Of a stretch of DNA of 47,133 bases, positions 42,219 through 47,133 are shown in pieces. The stretch is from Acidobacteriota bacterium (GTDB lineage Bacteria; Acidobacteriota; Blastocatellia; RBC074). The notes beneath the pieces were generated by a model, which had not been told where the DNA came from, did no database searches, and worked only from the letters and a program-made list of their open reading frames with translations. A program made the translations under genes and the position numbers. Every line of letters begins with the position of its first letter. Positions within the stretch are counted from its first letter, which is position 1. Where the stretch lies: NCBI GenBank assembly GCA_018268995.1, contig JAFDVL010000114.1, positions 11,558 to 58,690 of the forward strand, read 5' to 3'.

Positions 42219-44465
42219 TCAACATATCGGGACAAAGATGGGAATCGTCAGCGTCGTTGTAGTCGTTTGCGTTTTATGCAGTGTCCGAATGCCTTTCCAC
42301 GTCGCTGTGCGCGGCGTCATAAGTAATCCGACAGCTGCACCGACATTGAACTTCAAGTAGCCTGACTGTCCGGCCTTAATCAAAATGCCCAGCCCATTCG
42401 GCACACGTGGGCTGGTGGTCGAAATCGTCGCGCGCGCCTGGCAAGCGCCCGTCAACCAACTGCTGAAGCTCGCAAAGACTTCTTTCTCGTTGTACGCCTG
42501 CCCAATGCCCACCTGTGTCGCTCCACTCAATTGGCTTGTCACCAGATTGCCGCTCAAGCCTGCCGTCACGACCTGTTGCCCAGCCGCATCCAGCGGGCTT
42601 TGAATCTCCACCGCAAATTGTTTCGGGACGGCATCGTAGCCAACGTGATCGAAGTACAATGTCGCGGCATTCCCGCTTACGGTGTAAAGCCCCGCCGAAA
42701 AGGCATTCGCCCGGAACGACTCCGCTCCGTAGTTATCAGCGAAGGTAGGTGTATTGACGAAGGCATTGCCGACCAGGACGTTGTTATTCACAGGCAGCCC
42801 CTGATTGTCTACCGCGACAGCAATGATGAAGCCCGTGTTGCCGGGATCGTAGTCGGAGGCTTTGAAGGAAAAGCTGGCATTTGGCGTCAGGCACAAGTAG
42901 AGGTCGGCCTGCTGACAAGTGGTGCCGTCAATGAGGAATAAATGCACATTAGTGGTGCCCGTGCCCGTGCCAATGTTGCTGATACTCATCCGCGTATCAC
43001 TCGCGCCCCCGATGGTCGAAGTATAGTAGGGGAACACTAGCACGCTGCCCGCTTTCTGATCGGAGAGGCGCGTGTTGGTGAGTGGACAACTGAGCGTGAA
43101 TTGGTAATTCAGATTGGCAATAACACCGCCGACGCTGCCTTGATTTTGAATGGTGAAGGTAATGCCATTAGCCACCCCTGCGTCAACGCGGGCGCGATAG
43201 ATAATGTTTACTGTTTGCCCGGCATTCAGATTCCCATTCCAACTCACTGTACTGCCATTGGCGGCAATTGTGCAGCCACCCGGATTGACATCTGCGGCAC
43301 AGGTACCCGCGATAGCCGTAAGACCAGCGGGCAAGGTGGCAGTGAAGGTAGCCGGGAGCGGCACGTTATTAGGATTGGTGACAGTCGCGTTAATGCCGAC
43401 CAATCCGCCAGGATCAAGACAAATCGCCGGATCGCCAAGGTTGGCACCGAGGTTGTTGCCGCGTCCACCCGCTTGTACATTAAGGTTGGGCGCTGTATAG
43501 GACGGACAGCCAGCGAAGACCTGCACGCGATGGTTGCCGGTGTCCACAATGATGATATTGCCCGCCGCATTCACCGCCGCGCCTTCGGGAAAGTAAAACT
43601 CACTGTTGTTGACCATGCCCATACTGCCGAATTTGAACAGGAAGTTGCCGCTGGCATCAAATACCTGAATGCGGTGGTTTTCAGAATCCGTCACGATGAT
43701 GTTGCCTGTCGTTGTCGCTTCTACGCCGATCATGAATCGAAACTGTCCATCACCCGTGCCCAGGCTGCCGAATTTGCGCAGGAAGTTGCCATTGGCATCA
43801 AAAACCTGGACGCGGTGGTTGCCGTTTTCCAGCACGACAATTTCGCCTGTTCCATTCACCGCCAAGCCGGTGATGTCATTAAACTCTCCGTTGCCGGAGC
43901 CGAATTGGCCGAACTTACGCAGAAAATTGCCGTTGGCATCAAAAACTTCGATGCGGTTGTTGCCATGATCCGCCACGATAATATTGCCTGCCGCATTCAC
44001 GGCTACGCCTGTGGGGTTTATCATTTCCCCGTCCCCAGAGCCGGCTTGGCCAAACTTGAAGAGGAAGTTGCCGTTGGCATCAAAAACCTGAATGCGACTG
44101 TTAACATTATCCGCCACGATGATACTACCGGCAGCATTCACGGCGACGTCAAAGGGCTGGTTGAACTCGCCGTCGTTAGTGCCGAGTTGACCGAATTTAC
44201 GCAGAAAATTGCCACTGGCATCAAAGACCTCAATGCGATGGTTGAGGCTATCTGCCACAATGATACTGCCTGCCGCATTCACGACCGCATTGACGGGGTT
44301 GTTAAGCTCTCCGTCGCCCGCGCCCTGTTTGCCAAATTTGAGAAGAAAGGTGGAAGCAGTAGCAGCGGGGCATTGCGCGTGTGCGGGTTGCAACCAGGCA
44401 AACAACAACAAGACGCACAGCACAACGCCGCTACGCCAGGAAAGAAAGAATGAGGGAAGAGACAT
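42219..44465 (-). CDS. Large secreted protein: six NHL repeats plus shared C-terminal module
   Basis: 748 residues. Signal peptide VVLCVLLLFAWLQPAHAQ. Six NHL repeats (about 40-330), each with a FKFGxxGxGDGEF-type lead and a NHRIQVFDANGNFL-type end, predict one complete six-bladed propeller. A cysteine-containing linker (AGCPSYTAPNL) follows, then the DUF11-like domain and the 283-residue C-terminal module also found at 38849-41917. Protein-level identity in that module is very high and extends to the DNA. NHL propellers bind carbohydrate, RNA or protein; a surface binding role is the inference. AGGAG just upstream supports the ATG at 44465. Confidence 0.87.
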   Translation of the reverse strand: MSLPSFFLSWRSGVVLCVLLLFAWLQPAHAQCPAATASTFLLKFGKQGAGDGELNNPVNAVVNAAGSIIVADSLNHRIEVFDASGNFLRKFGQLGTNDGEFNQPFDVAVNAAGSIIVADNVNSRIQVFDANGNFLFKFGQAGSGDGEMINPTGVAVNAAGNIIVADHGNNRIEVFDANGNFLRKFGQFGSGNGEFNDITGLAVNGTGEIVVLENGNHRVQVFDANGNFLRKFGSLGTGDGQFRFMIGVEATTTGNIIVTDSENHRIQVFDASGNFLFKFGSMGMVNNSEFYFPEGAAVNAAGNIIIVDTGNHRVQVFAGCPSYTAPNLNVQAGGRGNNLGANLGDPAICLDPGGLVGINATVTNPNNVPLPATFTATLPAGLTAIAGTCAADVNPGGCTIAANGSTVSWNGNLNAGQTVNIIYRARVDAGVANGITFTIQNQGSVGGVIANLNYQFTLSCPLTNTRLSDQKAGSVLVFPYYTSTIGGASDTRMSISNIGTGTGTTNVHLFLIDGTTCQQADLYLCLTPNASFSFKASDYDPGNTGFIIAVAVDNQGLPVNNNVLVGNAFVNTPTFADNYGAESFRANAFSAGLYTVSGNAATLYFDHVGYDAVPKQFAVEIQSPLDAAGQQVVTAGLSGNLVTSQLSGATQVGIGQAYNEKEVFASFSSWLTGACQARATISTTSPRVPNGLGILIKAGQSGYLKFNVGAAVGLLMTPRTATWKGIRTLHKTQTTTTTLTIPIFVPIC

Positions 44466-44587
44466 GGGGAAAACTCCTGTGTGTTGGGTTGCGCGGCAAT
44501 GTTCATCAGTTGCTCGGTCATTTCAGGGCTGGGCGAAAACACCTGCCGTTATGTCGAGACGGCTACGCGCAAATCAGAAGAAAAATA

Positions 44588-44604
44588 TTTGCCGGTATTC
44601 GTGA
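44588..44604 (-). promoter_or_regulatory. Conserved leader block upstream of the NHL-repeat gene
   Basis: Second copy of TCACGAATACCGGCAAA (see 42041-42057). The matching 5' untranslated region is about 160 nt. Similarity returns near the ribosome site of both genes (CAACACACA then GGA and TTT before the ATG), while the middle of the leaders has diverged. Confidence 0.55.
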
Positions 44605-44630
44605 GGAACGGAAGAACTCGTTCGGTGTGT

Positions 44631-44660
44631 ATTGTAGAGGGTTAGAAAATTAAAGATCAA
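44631..44660 (-). promoter_or_regulatory. Sigma70-type promoter of the NHL-repeat gene
   Basis: TTGATC (44660-44655), spacer 18 bp, TACAAT (44636-44631), minus strand, about 165 bp before the start at 44465. It lies directly after the terminator of the TonB receptor gene. Confidence 0.65.
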
Positions 44661-44690
44661 CACCTGGCGTTTGTCCAAGAGCAGAAATAG

Positions 44691-44732
44691 AAAAAAAAGC
44701 TCGCGCTTTGGTTCTTGGCCAAGCACGAGCTT
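44691..44732 (-). terminator. Intrinsic terminator of the right-hand TonB receptor gene
   Basis: On the minus strand, AAGCTCGTGCTTGG (44732-44719) pairs with CCAAAGCGCGAGCTT (44711-44697) with one wobble and one bulge, followed by a run of T (44698-44691). It lies about 45 bp after the stop at 44775. A textbook intrinsic terminator. Confidence 0.85.
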
Positions 44733-44774
44733 GAGTAATTTCAGAATCCGCCCCTAACTGGAGGCGGAACGACG

Positions 44775-47133
44775 TTAGAACAGGAACTTGAGCGCTAACT
44801 GTCCGATGCGCGGATCATTCGTTGCGCTCGGATCGCCAAAGCCTGCTCGTTGCGTCAGGCTCACGCCTGCGGTGTTCAGGCCGTTGACGACATATAGATT
44901 GGGATCAAAGCCCGTGTAATTCACGCGGTTGAGAGCATTGAAAAACTCTCCGATGAATTGCAGTTTCACACGCTCGGTAAAATAGAACGTCTTGGTCGCG
45001 CGAAAATCCAGACTGGCAAAATAGCCAATGCGATTGGAATTGCGCGTCGTGCCGGGCGCACGATCCGAATTCCGGTTGCCATCGTTATTCAAATCAACGG
45101 CACCCGCCAGACGCGATGAAAACGGCAGGTTGCTGGCGATTTGGTAAATGCCGCTGACCTGCCAGCCACCAACAATCACGCGCGCCAGGTTGTTGCCCTT
45201 GAAGTAATCCAAATCCCACACTGCGCTGGCAACGTAGCGATGCGGTGTATCAGCGTTGCCACGTCCACGTTCGTCACGCAACTGGAAGCTGCTCTGCGCC
45301 TGCTTCGCATCATCCCCAGCGTTGCCCGTCACGACCGAAGTCGCATCCGGCGCATCATCCGTCACGCGTGACCACGTGTAGGAAAACAAGAGTTGATAGT
45401 GTTGGGCAAAGCGTTTGTTCAATTGCAACGCCAGCGCGTTGTAGCTGGAAATACCGTTGCTCTGAAATTCGCTGATCCGTCCGAACCCCGCAATCGCACG
45501 CGTCGGGCTGGTGGTGCCCGGATAGCGGAAAAACACTGGCGAGATTCCACCTGCGATGGGCGTGGAAACAGGGGCCAGCAGATTGATGTCGCGGGTACGT
45601 TGCAAGTGACGTCCGCGCACAGTCAGGTACGTCGCGCTGACAGACATATCCTTTGTGATTCCCAGTTCTGCGCCCGCGCTGCCCTGATGGGTGTAAGGTT
45701 GTTGGTAATTCCGCTCAAACACAAACAGGCTCGGCGTCGCAGCCGTCGTACGAGCAAGAATGTCGGACAACGAAGCGAACCGGAACGGATAAACCAAACC
45801 AGTCGGATTCGTCAGCGTGAAACTCAGCACGTTCACGCCATTGTTGGAATGCGCTGTGCCAAGGGCAATCGAGGGCGTGCGGCCATAGAACAAGCCATAC
45901 CCTAACCGGATCACAAACCGATCACTGTCGGTCGGCTTGTAGGCCAGTCCCAGACGTGGTGCGAAGTTGTTGTAATCATTGTTCGCGCGGCTGGTGTCAA
46001 TGCCTGCTGCGGCTAGGGTCGCCGCCGGGTTGCGCGTGCCGGATTGCCGCATCGCCTGTGCATCGTAGCGCAAGCCTAAATTCAAATTCAGCTTATTGGA
46101 AACGCGCCAGTCATCCTGGACAAAGAGGCTATATTCATTAAAGTCAGGATGCGTTTCTGGCCCGGTCGTCCCTGTGCCGGCAAAAGCCTGCGTAAAGCTG
46201 GCAACCACATTGTTGGTGAAGTTGGCATAGCTTGTGAAGGTGTAACCTGCACCGAAAAAGCCAGGGAAGAAGTTTTTGATTTTTTCGATGTTAACGTCCA
46301 CGCCACCTTTCAGGCTGTGTTTGCCTGTGATGTATGAAACGTTGTCAATGAATTGATATTTCCGCTCGGTGGTTTCACGCGGGCTGAAATTGTTGCGCCC
46401 GATGGTCAACGCCGGGCCGCCCTGTTGGATAATGGCTTCTGGTGCATCGGAGTTGGAAAGCCCCGGTTCCTTGTCGCGCGCGACCTGTGTGCGGAATTCA
46501 TTGAGCAGGCGCGGAGAGAATGCGGTATTCAGGGTCACGGTAAAAGTATCCGTCGTCACCAAGCTATTGCCGCTATGTTCCTGGGCATTGGTTGCGCCAC
46601 CGTTTTCCAGATTTGTCCCCGTAAATTTTTGTCGGTTGTACCGAAAATTCAACCGGTTGCTACTGTCCAGCTGCCAATCCACTTTGCCCAAATAAACATC
46701 CTGATTGAATTGGCGGACATAGCTGTTTGCCAGGGGCAACAGGCGATTGCGTCCGGCAACAGAGGCAGGATCAGTTGCAATCGCGGGCGGCAACGTATTC
46801 ACCAGATTGGGTTGTGTGTTGCGTTGTCCGTCGTAGTTGAAAAAGAAAAATGCGCGATCTCTTTTGATTGGGCCACCGAGGTTGCCGCCAAATTGATGGA
46901 AGTGATACGGCGGCTTGGAAGCAGCCGGACTGAGCAAAGTGCGTTGCGCAGCGCCCGTCCCCGTCGTCGAGGCGTTCAGGCGATTCGCATTCAGGGCACG
47001 ATCTCGATAAAAATCAAATGCCACTCCGTGAAAATCGTTCGTGCCTGATTTGGTGACAACGTTGATCACGCCGCCAGCAGCCCGTCCGAATTCCGCCGAA
47101 AAGGTACTGGTGTTGACCTGAAATTCCTGCACG
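44775..47133 (-). CDS. Oar-like TonB-dependent receptor, 5' part beyond the window
   Basis: 785 residues visible; the gene runs off the right edge. The first visible residues (QEFQVNTSTFSAEFGRAAGG) are the end of the plug domain, so the signal peptide and the carboxypeptidase-like domain lie outside. The plug-to-barrel blocks include VINVVTKSGTNDFHG, GGNLGGPIKRDRAFFFFNYD and LNLNLGLRYDAQAM. The barrel ends in RIGQLALKFLF with a C-terminal Phe, as outer membrane barrels do. It resembles the receptor at 7542 in design but not closely in sequence. Substrate unknown. The GTG at the edge is internal, not a true start. Confidence 0.9.
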   Translation of the reverse strand, partial: VQEFQVNTSTFSAEFGRAAGGVINVVTKSGTNDFHGVAFDFYRDRALNANRLNASTTGTGAAQRTLLSPAASKPPYHFHQFGGNLGGPIKRDRAFFFFNYDGQRNTQPNLVNTLPPAIATDPASVAGRNRLLPLANSYVRQFNQDVYLGKVDWQLDSSNRLNFRYNRQKFTGTNLENGGATNAQEHSGNSLVTTDTFTVTLNTAFSPRLLNEFRTQVARDKEPGLSNSDAPEAIIQQGGPALTIGRNNFSPRETTERKYQFIDNVSYITGKHSLKGGVDVNIEKIKNFFPGFFGAGYTFTSYANFTNNVVASFTQAFAGTGTTGPETHPDFNEYSLFVQDDWRVSNKLNLNLGLRYDAQAMRQSGTRNPAATLAAAGIDTSRANNDYNNFAPRLGLAYKPTDSDRFVIRLGYGLFYGRTPSIALGTAHSNNGVNVLSFTLTNPTGLVYPFRFASLSDILARTTAATPSLFVFERNYQQPYTHQGSAGAELGITKDMSVSATYLTVRGRHLQRTRDINLLAPVSTPIAGGISPVFFRYPGTTSPTRAIAGFGRISEFQSNGISSYNALALQLNKRFAQHYQLLFSYTWSRVTDDAPDATSVVTGNAGDDAKQAQSSFQLRDERGRGNADTPHRYVASAVWDLDYFKGNNLARVIVGGWQVSGIYQIASNLPFSSRLAGAVDLNNDGNRNSDRAPGTTRNSNRIGYFASLDFRATKTFYFTERVKLQFIGEFFNALNRVNYTGFDPNLYVVNGLNTAGVSLTQRAGFGDPSATNDPRIGQLALKFLF

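Noticed and set aside
43101..44453. 450-codon plus-strand frame opposite the NHL repeats
   Set aside because: Antisense shadow of a repeated gene; its periodic sequence only mirrors the NHL units.

Overview
The window looks like a chromosomal segment of an Acidobacteriota bacterium, most likely class Blastocatellia. The signs are Oar-like TonB-dependent receptors with an N-terminal carboxypeptidase-regulatory-like domain, a VWFA protein of the acidobacterial type, a serine/threonine-kinase relic with the acidobacterial N-terminal region, CRTAC1/ASPIC-UnbV and TPR proteins, and a PSD1/DUF1501 pair. Base composition is moderate and TGA, TAA and TAG are all used as ordinary stops. I saw no rRNA, tRNA, CRISPR array, transposase or phage gene.

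Layout. 1-672: decayed Ser/Thr kinase gene, cut by the window edge. 886-1863: secreted protein of unknown function. 7399-1941 (minus): quinoprotein dehydrogenase with an inserted cytochrome c, then a TPR protein, then an FG-GAP/UnbV protein, probably one operon. 11000-7542 (minus): large TonB receptor, divergent from an orphan sensor histidine kinase (11460-12767). 12918-17419: PSD1/planctomycete-cytochrome and DUF1501 pair. 18493-17489 and 19501-18653 (minus): VWA protein and a dienoyl-CoA-reductase-like SDR. 19603-21921: second TonB receptor. 22920-22033 (minus) and 23012-24532: beta-hydroxyacid dehydrogenase and class I fumarase, divergent. 24826-24614: small basic protein.

35776-25138 (minus) is a tightly packed light-protection and carotenoid operon: TIGR01777 oxidoreductase, SRPBCC protein, class II photolyase, CrtB, CrtI, an alpha/beta-hydrolase-fold protein, CrtE, a CruG-like glycosyltransferase, a CrtD-like desaturase and CruF. 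Together these would make a C40 carotenoid, hydrate its end and probably glycosylate it. No lycopene cyclase is present, so an acyclic product is the simplest reading. The alpha/beta-fold protein has Cys rather than Ser in its nucleophile elbow and is the unexplained member.

38418-35967 (minus) holds DedA, a GHMP kinase and a lipoprotein peroxiredoxin. The peroxiredoxin reading frame is interrupted by one TGA exactly where the peroxidatic cysteine should be (U-G-H-C). A 7-bp hairpin with a GGU loop lies 21 nt downstream, as expected of a bacterial SECIS element. I read this as a selenocysteine-containing peroxiredoxin, the most exciting item here; an automatic annotation would show it as two truncated ORFs.

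44465-38849 (minus) holds two large secreted proteins with different N-terminal halves (choice-of-anchor-D repeats; a six-bladed NHL propeller) and a nearly identical C-terminal block of about 400 residues. Each has its own sigma70-type promoter followed by a conserved leader. A third TonB receptor (44775-47133, minus) runs off the right edge. Several families of perfect long inverted repeats (23-29 bp arms) sit at gene ends, one of them inside a reading frame.
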